Assembly (NCBI GenBank): GCA_030760725.1
Contig: JASWHV010000016.1
Location: 46,697,227-46,761,226 of the forward strand
DNA: 64,000 bases
Source: Neostapfia colusana
Lineage: Eukaryota; Streptophyta; Magnoliopsida; Poales; Poaceae
Direction: 5' to 3'
Shown here: in pieces, positions 44,199-56,740 of the stretch
How the letters are laid out: every line of letters starts with the position of its first letter
Numbering within the stretch: the stretch's first letter is position 1
Translations under genes and position numbers: made by a program
The notes under the pieces: generated by a model
Told to the model about the DNA's origin: nothing
The model's database searches: none
What the model saw: the letters and a program-made list of their open reading frames with translations, nothing else

Positions 44199-45568
44199 AA
44201 GGACAAGCTCAGGGAGCTATCTACGAGGAACTACAACCTCAAGACTTCGAGATCCCAGAGCAACAGAAACCGTAAGAACAAGGCAAGTGCTCCTTGACCA
44301 TATTGATCCCATGTTTTGGAAAATGTTTTGTTTGCGAAAATGTGAGTATGCTTGAGTCAACTTGATGGGAAACCCTTTATAGGAGTTTACTAGTTTTGTT
44401 AACCACCCTTGTCGCCGGGAAACTTAATGAGCCGGGTATGGTTTTTATTTTATGCTTCGCTGAGTCTATGGGATATGGGAAGCGAGATAGATGTGTCTAG
44501 CTAACTGCACTCTTAAGAATAATGAGAAACTGATGTTGCTAATAAACATGAATCGGAGGGAGATCTAGGCAAGCCTGGTTTGTGAATGAGGTAGAATGAG
44601 ATGGTGGTTACTTGTCGTAGATCTAAGGACCGGTTCATGCGAGCCATGCCAGGAATACAGTGCCACCACAAGGCCAAATATGGGTGTGGCTTAGCTGACT
44701 AATTAGGTAAGTTGCTAGATTGTTATGGACCGTGGAAGGCGCGGGGAATGGGAGTCAAGTGAGGACTGCCCTAGGAACTGCATGGCACAAGAGGGGGCCC
44801 ATAGGTGGGAGAATTGGAGATTCTAGCCTGCCGATGAAACCTTATTGAGTCCATACATCTAGTAGCCCCTTTGTAAAGGATATTTTGTGATCTCTTGACC
44901 ATACACCGACGGTTATGTACTGGTATAATGGAGGTTCTGCAGTCGCCGACGGGTAACAAAATCACAAACTTGTGGGTAAAGTGGTACAAACTCTGCAGGG
45001 TGTAAAACTATCATGATAGCCGTGCTTACGGTCACAAGCACCTGGACAACCCACATGATTAGATTGGATGGTTATTTTTGGATGGTATTGGATGGTTATG
45101 GTTTGGTCTAAGGATTTGGTTTTCGGGACTGTTGAGTCCGGGTGATGAGATTGGTTGCATGACTGTTAAATCATAACAATGAGATTGGGTCTCGGTATGA
45201 GACGGAATAGAAAATGAGATGAAAAGGTAGTGAATACAAGATGGTATTCATGAGATGGTAGTGAATACGAGAGGGTATTCACGAGCTTGAGAAAAAGTTG
45301 ATAAATGTCTGGAAGAGACATGAAAAGTGATGAGTTATGATGAAGGTATGTTGATACATGTTGGGATTACATTCACTTAAAAATAAGTTGCTGTTTTTAT
45401 CGTGTTTTGAGAAATAAACTTTGCTTTCTGCATTGATCCTTCTTATATCTACCTTGTTGTAAGCTACATGACATAATTCCCGCACTTGCTGAGTACGTCA
45501 TGTACTCACCCTTGCATTATCATACATCATCAACAACAGGAGAGGAATACTTTGAAGAGCATGTGTAG
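44199..45568 (+). other. LTR mini-ORF, B 5' copy (one stop)
   Basis: Exon a 44199-44282 (after AATTAG, before CAAG|GCAAGT) has a TAA near its end, where the C copy has a sense codon. Exon b 45540-45568 reads GEEYFEEHV then TAG, two codons shorter than the 3' copy. Same positions and phase as in C. Decayed copy. Confidence 0.4.
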
Positions 45569-45879
45569 TATTAGACGTGAGATCCACCATCAACTTTGCC
45601 TGTGGAGTAGGAGATGGAGCCGCTGCTGCTGCTTAGTTGATTCCGCAATAGTTAGAAGATTTCCACTGCTAGAATAAGTCTTCCGTTGCTAGATTAAGAC
45701 TTCCGCTGCTAGCATGAGTTTGAGACTCATGAGACAATGTAATAAAACCCTGTTCATTCATGATATTATATTCTGAATTCAGTTTGTGGATGATATGTGT
45801 ATGTGCGATGAACATCCTTGGCACACATACGCATCAGTCTCGGTTCCTAGAGGTTCTCTCTCAGAACCAGGACGTCACA

Positions 45880-46170
45880 GATTGGTATCAGAGCCACGGG
45901 TTGATCGTAGATCACACGCCTAGATAGAAACCACAAATTGGTATCAACCTGCCACGGTTGATCGTAGATCACACGCCTAATCGCCGATTGGCATTAGAGC
46001 GACGGTTGATCGTAGGCCACACGCCTAGTCACAGATTGGCAATAGAAGCCACGGTTGACTGTAGGTCACAAACCTAGATAAGATTACAGATTGGTACAAT
46101 TCACAGATTGGTATTAGAAGCCACGCTGACTAGGGTGAAGTCACAGATTGGTATCACCCTAAAAGCACAT
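45880..46170 (+). repeat. Tandem array of primer-binding-site-like units in element B
   Basis: ATTGG-headed units at 45881, 45937, 45987, 46035, 46090, 46107 and 46147. The first, ATTGGTATCAGAGCCACGG, is the normal primer site (TGGTATCAGAGCCA at 45883-45896). Others keep parts of it (GGCATTAGAGCGACGG, GGCAATAGAAGCCACGG, GGTATTAGAAGCCACG). The first four are followed by TTGATCGTAGATCACACGCC-like sequence, so the repeat unit is about 50 bp. Elements A, C and C' each have only one unit here. 46171-46422 is ordinary leader. Confidence 0.8.
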
Positions 46171-46422
46171 AGGACTTCCATTGAATAAGCTTGAATAGGG
46201 GTTGTGTGAACCTTGTGATGATTGTTTGTGCTTGAGTGCTTAGTGTGAGTTGTGGGACGTTTCAGCGTTGTCCATATCCACACATAACAGTACTGAGATG
46301 TGAGATGCTTCGACACTTGTTCACATCCTCCTATAGGACGATACAAAGTCCATCCACCTTGATGCATATAATTAGGGGGGATCCATCTAACCTTCTAACC
46401 TCTATCCAACTCTCTCTTACAG

Positions 46423-47579
46423 ATGGTGAGAGAAAATGCCGGTCGCCAAGGAAGGAATGTCCGTGGCAACCAGGAGGGTGACCACGTCGATGTTCCTGAG
46501 AATGTCGACCCCAGGGCTGGTGCAAACAATTTGGAACGATTGATAGCTATGCAGAATCAGCTTATGCAAACCATGATCCAAACTTTGGGTCAGCTGCAGG
46601 CCAACAAAAACAACAATCCGTTCCTGCACCACCGCCACCACCACCGCCACCACCGCCAGCTCACAACCGACTGGGAGAGTTCATGAGGACTCGACCACCC
46701 ACTTTTTCTCAAGCTAATAACCACATGGAGGCCGATGACTGGTTGAAAGAGAAGAAGCTTGCCATAGTTCAGCGCAATGACAAAGAGAAAGTTCTCTTTG
46801 CATCGCACCAACTCATGGGAGCAGCCGCTGATTGGTGGGACGCCCTATGTAATGCTCATGACAACTAAGAGAATATCACTTGGGCTGAGTTCAAGGAGAG
46901 TTTCTGCTCTCATTACATTCCTGCTGGTTTCATGATGTTAAAAAGGCAGGAGTTCGAAGGTCTCTGCCAAGGAAAGAAGAGCGTGAACGAGTACCTCAAC
47001 ATGTTCACGCAGCTTTCAAGGTATGCCCCCGAAGATGTCAACTCGGACCAGAGGAAGCAGTACCTATTCATGAGAGGGTTGAACAATGAGATCCAAGTTC
47101 AGCTCCTCAACAATGACTATGCTAACTTCCAGAAACTGGTTGATAAGGCTATAGTGGTTGAAAGCAAGATCCGAGAGATCGAGCAAGAGGGAAAAAGGAA
47201 GATTCCATACCAGCCACAAGGGAGCAACGTACGCCCTCGGTACATGCCCCCAGCTGCACCGCAGTATGGATCGACCGCTCCTGCATACCGCCCTAATCAT
47301 CCACCGCAGCAACGTCCTGTCATCCAAGCACCTCGTGTGCCTTTGCCTCCGGCGCCTTGTCCCAACATGGGCACCCCTGCTCAAAACCCCCGCCCCAACG
47401 TCCCCGCTGTCGTGGGCAACAGGGCATGCTTTGCATGCGGAGAGACGAGACACTTTGCGAGCCAGTGCCCGAAGAGAGGTCCTGGACAGCCAAGCAACGT
47501 GCCCAAGCAGAACCCACGACCAAATGGAGGAGCCAATCAAGGCAACCGTGGACAGCAGAACTATGCTGCAGCAACGTGA
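46423..47579 (+). pseudogene. Element B gag, frameshifted and interrupted
   Basis: ATG at 46423 (MVRENAGRQGRNVRGN) and the Gln-rich segment as in C. The frame is lost in the CCACCGCCACC run near 46630-46680. The gag core resumes at 46683 (DDWLKEKKLAIV, QLMGAAADWWDAL), is stopped by TAA at 46867-46869, then runs open from 46870 to 47579. That last part has FKESFCSHYIPAG, VNEYLNMFTQLSRYAPED, a Pro-rich linker and the zinc knuckle CFACGETRHFASQC. A further shift near the end separates it from pol. Capsid function is known for the family; this copy is broken. Confidence 0.88.
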
Positions 47580-50500
47580 ACCATGTTTCTGCTGAGGAAG
47601 CGCAACAGGCTGAGGACGTCGTGATTGGTATGTTCCTTGCCAACTCCAACCCAGCCACCATTTTATTTGATTCCGGAGCATCACATTCATTCATATCATC
47701 CAAGTATGTTGCCAAGTATAATCTACCCATATCACACTTGAAATATACTATGTTGGTTAATTCTCCCGATGGAGAGATGAGGACTAATATAGTATGTCTG
47801 AAAGTAAACCTTAAAATATGGGGTGTAGACTTCCTTGCCAACCTCATTGTCTTGGATTCCCAAGGGCTTGACATAATACTCGGAATGGATTGGTTAAGCA
47901 AGCACAACGGAGTAATCCAATGTGCTGAGAGAAGTGTGCAGTTGACAAACGAGCACGGTACTTGTATCGAGTTCGAGTCAGCCCAACCAAAAACCGAAAG
48001 GGCAATGTTGGATCACATCGAAGGAGAAACATTGGACAACATTCCGGTGGTTCAAGAATTTTCGGACGTGTTCCAGGAAGAACATCCAGGTATGCCACCT
48101 GACTGGCACATTGAGTTTGCCATTGATCTGGTACCCAGAACCGCACCTATAGCAAAGAGACCATATAGGATGCCCGTTAACAAACTGGTAGAACTCAAGA
48201 AGCAAATTCAGGAGCAGCTAGATAAGGGTTTTATACGTCCAAGCACGTCACCATGGGGAGCCCCCGTGCTCTTCATAGACAAGAAGAATGGGACCCAAAG
48301 GATGTGTGTGGACTATAGGTATCTCAATGAGGTGACAATCAAGAACAAATACACTCTGCCCCGTATAGAGGATCTATTTGACTAGATGAAAGGAGCCCGT
48401 GTATTCTTCAAGATTGATCTTTGGTCGGGATACTTCCAGCTGAAGATTAAGCCCTCCGATATACCCAAGACTGCCTTTCGAACACGGTATGGTTCGTATG
48501 AATATACCGTTATGTCTTTTGGGTTAACAAATGCACCTGCATATTTCATGTACCTCTTGAACAAGGTCTTCATGGAGCACTTGGACAAGTTTGTCGTGGT
48601 TTTCATCGATGACATTATGGTGTATTTGAAAAGTGAGGAAGAACATGAGGAGCATTTGAGATTGACCTTGCAGAAACTGCGAGAGCATCAATTGTATGCC
48701 AAGCTCAGCAAGTGTCAATTCTGGCTAAAGGAGATATATTTCCTAGGCCACATCATCTCCGAGGAAGGACTATCGGTTGATCCCGGAAAAGTGGGAGATG
48801 TTCTGAAGTGGAACCAAGCGCAAAACATGAGGGATATTCAGAGTTTTCTTGGGATGGCTGGATACTACCGACGTTTTATCAAGGACTTCTCCGAGATAGC
48901 GAAGCCTATGATGGAGCTATTGATGAAGGGGAAGGCGTTCCAGTGGACATCAGCGTGCCAAGAAAGCTTTGAGGAGCTCATGAAAAGGCTAACCACAGCG
49001 CCAGTTTTGGTATTGCCGGATGTGAACAAGAGCTTCAACATATATTGCGATGCATCAAGACAAGGGCGTGGATGCATGCTCATGCAAGAATGACAAGTGG
49101 TAGCCTATGCATCACGACAACTAAAGAAACACGAGCTTAATTACCCTACACATGACTTGGAACTCGCAGACGTGGTGCATGCATTAAAGATTTGGAGACA
49201 TTATATCCTTGGCCACCGATGTGAGATCCATACGGATTATAAAATCCTCAAGTACATATTCAAGCCCAACGGATCTGAATTTGAGGCAACGTCGATGGTT
49301 GGAGCTCATCAAGGATTATGATGTTGGAATCAACTATCACCCCGGAAAGGCCAATGTAGTAGCCGATGCATTGAGCCGGAAGGGAGCATGTCACCAACTC
49401 ACAGTTTGGGAGCTACCGCCCGAGCTGTGCAAGGAGTTCGAACGGTTACATCTCGGATTCTTGAACGAGATGGAAGTGATGGAACTCAGCTCTTCGTTGG
49501 AACAAGAGATAAGAGATGGCCAAGCTACGGACGAGGAAATAAAGGAGATCAAGGAAAGAATCCGACAAGGCATAGAGAAGGACATCAAAGAAGACGAGAA
49601 GGGTACGCTTTGGCTAGGGAAAAGGATTTGTGTGCCTAACGTGAAGCACATCCGCGACACGATATTAAAGGAGGCACATGACTCACCTTATTCCATACAT
49701 CCTGGAAGTACCAAGATGTACAAGTACCTGAAGACTTGTTATTGGTGGGATGGTATGAAAAGGGACATAGCCGAGTATGTTGCCCTATGCGACACATGCC
49801 AACGGGTGAAGGCCGAACATCAAAGACCCGCTGGACTGTTGCAGCCCTTAAAAATACCCGAGTGGAAGTGGGAAGAGATCAGTATGGATTTCATTGTCGG
49901 GTTACCACGTACTCGGTCGGGTTACGACTCCATCTAGGTTATCATGGACCGATTGACGAAAATGGCTCATTTTCTTCCTGTTAAAACCGTGTACAACGTA
50001 GCACAACTAGCCGAGCTGTACATGGAGCAAATCGTGTGCCGCCATGGAGTTCCGAAGAGGATAGTCTCAGATCGGGGTTCTCAGTTTACCTCTAGGTTTT
50101 GGAGGAAGCTGCAGAAAGCTATGACGACTAGATTTTAGCTCCGCCTACCACCCGCTGACTGATGGGCAAACAGAGAGGACAAACCAAATTTTGGAGGACA
50201 TGTTGAGAGCCTGTGCATTGAAACATGGGCGTAGTTGGGATAGGAGTTTGCCGTACACGGAATTCTCCTATAACAACAGCTATCAAGCCAGCTTGAAGAT
50301 GTCACCTTTTGAAGCATTGTATGGTAGACGGTGTAGAACGCCGTTGTTTTTGAATGAGACCGGAGAGAACCAAGTGTTTGGACCCGAAGTGCTATAAGAG
50401 GCTTAGAAGCAAGTCCAAACAATACGGGAGAACTTGAAGGCTGCTCAGTAACGACAGAAAGGCTATGCGGAGAATAGGCAAAGGAAGTTGACTTTCGAAG

Positions 50501-50949
50501 TAGGAGACTTCGTATACCTTAAGGTATCGCCTATCCGAGGCCAACGACGTTTCAACGTCAAAGGCAAGCTAGCACCTCGCTATATCGGACCGTTTAAGAT
50601 TTTGGGCAAGCAAGGAGAAGTAGCCTATCAACTAGAGCTCCCGACACACCTCTCCGACGTGCATGACGTGTTTCATGTATCTCAACTCAAGAAGTGCTTG
50701 AGAGTACTAGAGGAGCAACTACCGATGGATGAGCTCAAACTTCAAGAAGATCTGACCTATGCAGAGCACCCTGTCCAAATTTTGGACATGAAGTAAAGGG
50801 TCATGAGGAACAAAGTGATCCGTTGGTGCAAGGTACAATGGAGCCATCACACGGAAGCGGAAGCTACATGGGAGCGTAAGGAAGACATCAAGATCAAATT
50901 CCCTCATCTATTCTCTACTACCGAATCTCGAGGGCAAGATTCAATTTAA
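47580..50949 (+). pseudogene. Element B pol with chromodomain, many stops
   Basis: Protease LFDSGASHSFISSKY is in the first open part (to 48385), which ends at a TAG inside RT. RT continues with KIDLWSGYFQL and FIDDIMVYL to TGA at 49091-49093 within RNase H. The RNase H part then shifts near 49270. Integrase (HPGSTKMY, CDTCQRVK, SMDFIVGLP) stops at TAG 49935-49937, resumes with VSDRGSQF, shifts near 50130, and has TERTNQILEDML further on. The chromodomain remnant WCKVQWSHHTEAEATWE ends near 50949. Domain order is identical to element A. Relative to A and C, most lesions are single-base. Confidence 0.9.
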
Positions 50950-51110
50950 GGGGGATAGATTTGTGACACCCTCAATTTTGTAATCACGCTTGCATTCATA
51001 TTTCATGTAGAGAAACATTTTAAGATAAATAGAAACAGAGAAGGAATCAAAGAGATAGCCGAAAAGATCCAATTCCAGTTCGCCTAGAGCACCGTAGACA
51101 TTTCCCGCGG

Positions 51111-51900
51111 CCCGCTGTCCACGTGGCGTGTTCGGAGCTCATCCCCGCAAAGGGGGAGAGGTCCACCGCTAAACTGGCTACGTGGCAGGCTCGGGGCTCA
51201 TCCCCGCGAAGGGGGAGAGGTCCGACCCCATGGGACACGTGTTGCCCCGGAGCTAGCCTCTCCGGAGAAGCGAGGCCAGTCCCGCAGGACACGTGTTGGC
51301 TGCGGAGCTAGTCACTTCGGAGAAGAAAGGTCCAGCCGTGCGGGACACGTGTCGCTCTCGGAGCACACCTCCGAGAAGTCCGACCCACGGGACACGTGTC
51401 ACCTCCGGAGCTCACTTCCGGGAGGTCCGACACTACTGGACACGTGTCACCTCCGGAGCTCACCTCCGGGAGGTCCGACACTGATGGACACGTGTCACCT
51501 TCAGAGCTTGTCTCCGGGAGGTCCGATGCTGACGGACACGTGTCGACCTCGGAGCTCGTCTCTGAGGAGAAAGGAAGATTCGGCGCTGCTTGACATGTGG
51601 CATTCTCGGAGCTCACCTGCGAAGAGAGGGAGGTCCGGAATTGACACATGGCAAATTCGGAGCCACCTCCAAAGTGAGGGAGGTTCGACACTAACACGTG
51701 GCATGTGTGGAGCTCATCTCTGAATAGAGGGGAGGTCCTGACCCGCCAGGACACGTGGCGCACGTGGAGCTCACCTCCAAGGAGAGGGGAGGTCCTGCCC
51801 ACCTGACACGTGGCAAACCCGGAGCTCGTCTCTGCGGAAAAGGGAGACCTGGCCCCGCTGGACACGTGGAGCTTCCGGAGCTCACCGCCGCGAAGGTGAC
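51111..51900 (+). repeat. CACGTG minisatellite in the B 3' LTR
   Basis: About 15 units of 48-57 bp, with boxes near 51120, 51181, 51237, 51290, 51344, 51392, 51441, 51489, 51537, 51593, 51644, 51696, 51750, 51807 and 51862. Earlier units carry ACACGTGTC, later ones ACACGTGGC. Each has a CGGAGCTC-like segment. Confidence 0.88.
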
Positions 51901-51989
51901 GAGATCTGAAGCGGTTTTTCTTCTGTATGCGTGGGAATACCGGTACGGAGGGAAACCGACATGATTTCTACATTGCTACCACTACAGTA

Positions 51990-52510
51990 ATCCGGATAAT
52001 AGACGACGGCCAGAAACCGTCGTCAATAAGAACACTACCGTCGTCAATAACTTATTGACGATGGTAAAACTTTATAGACGACGGTTTTCGGCTGTCGTCA
52101 ATTATTAGTCGTCAATAACTTTATTGGCGACGGTAACCGTCGTCAATAATCTTATTGACGACAGCTAAATCTAGCTGTCGTCAATAATCTTATTGACGAC
52201 AGCTAGGATATGAACCGTCATCAGTAACGATGGCTTATTGAAGACGGTTTCTGGTACTTGGCCGTTGTCAATAACAATGGCTTATTGACGACAGTTAAAT
52301 CAGGCTGTCGTCAATAAGCTAGAGCAGAGTATTGACGACGGCCAGGATTTGAACCGTCGTCAGTAACCATGGCTTATTGACGACGGTTTCTACTTGGTCG
52401 TCGTCAATAACAATGGCTTATTGACTACGGTTTCTGATACCTGTCCGTCGTCAATACTAATGGCTTATTGACGACGGCCAAGTACCAGAAACCGTCGTCA
52501 ATAAGCTTTC
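51990..52510. repeat. Left subterminal repeats of the CACTA element
   Basis: More than 20 copies of TTATTGACGACGG or its complement, many arranged as inverted pairs separated by a few bases. In CACTA elements such repeats are binding sites for the element-encoded DNA-binding protein. Confidence 0.88.
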
Positions 52511-53100
52511 CATTTTTTTAAAAATAGAAAATCCTGCCCTGGCTTCGAGGCCAGCCCTGGCTCGATGGCCAGATCACAGGCAATCAAAATATACATCACA
52601 GGCAGGCACAAAAACACTATACGCACGCCACACTACCCTACGCTACCCTGACCGCTGCCACCGGAGTCCAGGAAGTCGTCGTGCGCTCGTCCAAACGCTG
52701 GTTGCTGAGGGGATGGAGTTTCCTGAGCCCGCGTCGCCGATCCCTATGATGTACATGTATAGTTAGACAAATTAGAAGTTCACAAATGTGTATATGATTA
52801 AATAAACTCATTACAAGTTAGAATTGAGCAAGTTAGCTAGATTTGGCTATGTTTGAGTAAGTTCGCTCATATTTTACTAAGTTTGAGAAGTATGGACTAG
52901 TAGTGTTTGTGTTTGAGCTAGTTCAAATAGTTTTGGCTCTGTTTGAGTAAGTTTGGTCATATTTGACTATAGTTGAGTAAGTTGTACCATATTTTACTCA
53001 GTTTGAGGATGTTTAACTAGTTTTCTCTAAGTTTAAGTAAGTTTTATCAAATTCAACTAAATTTGAGCAAGTTTAACTAGTTGCAGCTATTATGAGAAAT
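52511..53100. other. CACTA left interior with AGTTTGAGTAAGTTT repeats
   Basis: 52740-53095 is built of imperfect 15-20 bp units such as GTTTGAGTAAGTTTG and GTTTAACTAG. It probably belongs to a 3' intron or untranslated part of the minus-strand gene. No ORF. Confidence 0.55.
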
Positions 53101-54790
53101 TTTGTACCTGTGCTCCTGACGTCGGCCCCTGTGGTAGCTGCATCGGTGGCGGCGCCCACTGAGGAAAGACAACAGGCTGTCCTGTGGCCATAGCCTGCAA
53201 ATATGAAGTAAAATAATACATGTCATTTATATATTAGAAACGTTGAGTATAATGATCTGAACTTACCTGCATGGCAGCTTGCAGCTGTAGCATGTACGAG
53301 TGTTGATACTCTTCCCTAGCCCAGAGCTCGGCTGCCTGCCTCTCGTTCGCGAGCCTCAGCGCTTCCTGCGTCCTCTGGAGCTCCTCCTGGACACTCTAGA
53401 GCTCTAGATCGTGGCTGCCACGCCTGTTGGATCCACCCTGCGATGAAGAGGCCCTCGAGTAAGACCGCGCCTCCCTCGAGTCTACTACTCCATCGAAGAT
53501 GGCCAACCTACACAACGAAGTAAGAGTATTAAAGTTTCGGGTCACAAAGTTAATGAAAGTAAATGGAAAACAACAGAACTCACCGGCCGTGAGGTTTACC
53601 GCCACCGCTTGCATAGGCGGCTTCAGGTACGATCGTCGAGTTCTGCCAATTGTAATTGTGGCCTCGAAGCCTCCGCACCTCCTCCCCATACTTTTCCTGA
53701 AAATACATAACATTAAATTCATCAGAAGTTTTAAAGAGTGTACAATTAAGTCAACTAAAGAACTCACCAACGTCTCCGTCGCTGTCTGAGAAGACAGCTG
53801 ATCAGGCTACAAGGGGTCACTTCCCATGTGACCCCTCCTCCACACCTGGATAGCAGTCGGCTCCTGACCGATCTCGCGCTCCTATTGATACGTGTTATCA
53901 CAATGATAGCGATAGAAATTAATTAGAATATAATTCGAGTATCACTTACCATCCGTTTAGCAAGGCGTACGTAGCCGTCCCCGCCAAGACGGTGTTTCCC
54001 GTCCGTCCCTCGACTCTGTCGGCGGGTCATCGACACGCCTTGGAAGCCCTGGCTCGCCCAACGAGCACACAGGGAACTCTAGGCGTCCGGACAAGACTCA
54101 AGCCACGGTACGCTGACCTGCACACATTTGTTGTTGGATGAAAACATTGATGAAAATTGGATAATGAAGCAAAGTAAAATAAACAATTTACCTCTGCGTA
54201 CTGTGCCTCCTTCAAGTACTTGTCCGCCACATCCCTAAACTGCCCCGGCTCACCCTCGTCCGGATGCAACTTATAGTACGCCTTCGTAGCCTGAATGCGA
54301 GCCGTTGAAATCGACTGCGTCAGGAGTTTCCTAGCGTTGTTGTTGAAGACCAGGTGAGCGTGATCCAGCTGGGCCTCGTCCTCCAAACGGTAATATTTCT
54401 ACAAGAAGAAACATACAAGTTAATGTATTTAACATATAATTGGTTCGCATTTAACGAATAGACGATTTACTTACCATGAATTCATGCCACACATGCTCCT
54501 GGTGGTTGCCGTAGCGTAATCGTCCCAAGACGTAGCAGCCCGTCCGTTCACTAGACCGGGGTAGTGACAACGGATGAGCTGGCCCAGGACAGTGTTGACC
54601 TAGCGGTGGCGTCCTTGACCCTTGAACGAGTCATCGGCCCAAGAACTAATACACGATTCTCAAATAGTACATATATAAGTGTTAAAATATCTAAATTGAT
54701 TTGTTATAGATTTACTTACCTATCGTGTTTCATCACATGCCACGCCCCCTCGGTCACTCCCAGGCTGTCCAAAAAGGGACAATTCCGAAC
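53100..54790 (-). CDS. CACTA accessory transposase-like gene (PF03004 type), multi-exon
   Basis: Minus-strand exon-like blocks separated by AT-rich stretches with GTAAGT/AG edges, roughly 54790-54720, 54640-54476, 54400-54190, 54060-53950, 53880-53768, 53700-53588 and 53510-53268. Translated pieces include VLGQLIRCHYPGLVNG, DEAQLDHAHLVFNNNARKLL, AYYKLHPDEG, EREIGQEPTAIQVWRRGH, KYGEEVRRLRGHNYNW and a coiled-coil-like end (ELQRTQEALRLANERQAAEL). This order resembles the non-catalytic Ptta/En/Spm protein of plant CACTA elements. At least two in-frame stops occur (near 53395-53400 and near 53812), so the gene may be inactive. Exon edges are estimates. Confidence 0.6.
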
Positions 54791-56740
54791 GTACACGCCT
54801 CGCATGCGTAACACATGTGAGACGGGCCCGTTCGAAACGGGTGACGCATGTTGTATAGGTTTACGTCAATCTTTCATTTTTGAGTCATTTAAAAGAGAGA
54901 TAGGAAAGAACGAGAGAGAAGGAAAGAACGAGAGACAAAGAAGTGGGTCAGCCGTCCTAAGTTATGCCCCGTTGGGGCCTGCCATTATCTTACGACGCCT
55001 TTAGGGTTAGCCGTCGTACGTTATGCCCCGTCGTAAGTGGTTCAAAGATGAAACCGCACCGTCGGGGCCCGCCATCCACGCGCGGGAGCTTGCCGTCCTC
55101 CGTGCCTGTCTCGACTAATACATTACCACTAAATGAGCCGTGACAGACCCTAAATGGGTCGTGTCAGGCCGGACCGGGCCGAAACCCATTTATTTACATA
55201 TAGTAACTAATCACACAATCAATCAAAGTATTAATTAAACAATAATCAATTACAATACTAATTAAACAATTAATCAACTAATGTCGGACAGCGCGGCAGG
55301 GCGGGGCTTGGGGCGGGGCCGGGCGGCACAGCAGGGTGGGGCTCGGAGCAGGGCGCGGCGAGCGGCGGCGGCCGAGGCGCGGCCGGGGCTCGGCGCGAGC
55401 AGGGGCGGCCGGACGGGGCTTGGGGCGGGACGGCAGCGGCTGCGGCAGGGAGGGGTGCGGGGCGGTCGCTCTGCGGCGGGGCGGGGCGATGTGCAAACCT
55501 CATCCATCTTCTTCCTTTACTTTGACACCTCAGTCTCCGATTGGCACGGGCGGCGATGGCGAGGAGGGGAGTGTCGTACGTGTCGGTGGCACAGCTGGTG
55601 TCCCTGGCTAGCGATGATTTGTATTACACCTCTATGAAGTAGATATGATTTGTAAAGTGCCGCTATATTCCTAGAATCGATGTATGACAAGGCATTTATG
55701 GTCCATTCTAGAAAATGTCGTTATTATGTAGATACAACATAATAATATCTTTACTATATAAAAAATGCCTCTACAATCCAATTCTCTTACGCATTATTTG
55801 ACACAGTTTAAATTTGTTAAAAAACAGTTTATCTGAAAAATTGTTGAACAACAGATTAAACTTATATCCTGCTTTTAGTTCATTCTGAAAAGCAGATGAA
55901 CTAATAAGATTTCGGAGAAGCTGGCTTTTAACACACCCACAACTTATTTTTGTAAAAAAACTAGTTTAAAAATTATGCCAAACAGGGACTTAGTGACATA
56001 AACACACTATTACTCTTTTCGTTCAAACGTAAATATATATACCAGCAAATATGTACGTAGGCGCGCGGCGGGATGTCGCGATCGATCCTGCGCATCAACC
56101 CCTGGCCGCCGTTGCTGGTGACACAGCAAAAGCGAACAACTGTCTTGTATGTACACACATACATGTGGTTCCTATCCTGTTTGTCTATTCGTTGCGTCAC
56201 TGTCCAGTCAGTATTAGAATCTACAGCTAACAGTAGGCCGGTGTTGTTCCATTCCATGACATAAAAAGTAGTAGAGATCGAAAGGGGTCTTAGGCTGGCC
56301 ATGGAAAGGAATCAGGAACGGGTTATAGTAGACAAGTACATAAGGTCAAATTTGATTAAGGTGCACTAAACTTTACTGACTTTATTTAGCCATTTGATAC
56401 CTAGATCAAATTCACTACTATAACGTAACACACCGTAAATTCATGGTGATCATTATGCACATATACTGGCCTGTTGGTAAAACGAGTCATTGAAATGTCT
56501 TGTAGCCGATTTTGCCCACAGCTACACATACGCACAAGGGAACAGAGCTATTCGTTTCATATGATGTAGCTTGCATGCTTCAATCTTAATCATTGATTAA
56601 GTTAAGACTTGGTAACTCAGTTTGCTTGTCGTACTCTTATATCTAGAATATTAACTCAAAGTTATATTCATCGATGTTTCTTCTCATGCGTATTTCATTT
56701 GAATAAACTTGAACAAATAAACTACTGACTAAAGTTCGTG
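54791..56740. other. CACTA right interior, unassigned
   Basis: Contains purine-rich GAAAGAACGAGAG repeats (54895-54945) and a duplicated GCCGTCCTAAGTTATGCCCCG-like segment (54950-55035). A very GC-rich block follows (55280-55500) with open frames in all six readings, then AT-rich sequence (55620-56740) without genes that I recognise. Could be captured or filler DNA. Confidence 0.5.

Larger units (their letters stand above)
30015..45879 (+). repeat. 5' LTR of element B, containing element A
   Basis: TGTGACACCCTC at 30015; first part to 30277, then element A (30278-42918), then the remainder from 42919 to GACGTCACA at 45879. About 3.2 kb without the insertion. The uninterrupted 3' LTR reads GAGAGGTCCGACCCC at 51211, matching the rejoined flanks. 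Confidence 0.92.

Noticed and set aside
45880..46170. tRNA gene or tRNA-derived SINE
   Set aside because: Only the short primer-complementary words repeat; there is no cloverleaf, and the position is right behind an LTR.
52740..53100. Independent satellite array
   Set aside because: The AGTTTGAGTAAG units are short, imperfect and confined to the CACTA interior, so they are described as part of that element.
55270..55640. Ala/Arg/Pro-rich ORFs on both strands in the CACTA element
   Set aside because: Composition artefact of a block with extreme G+C; open in nearly all frames.
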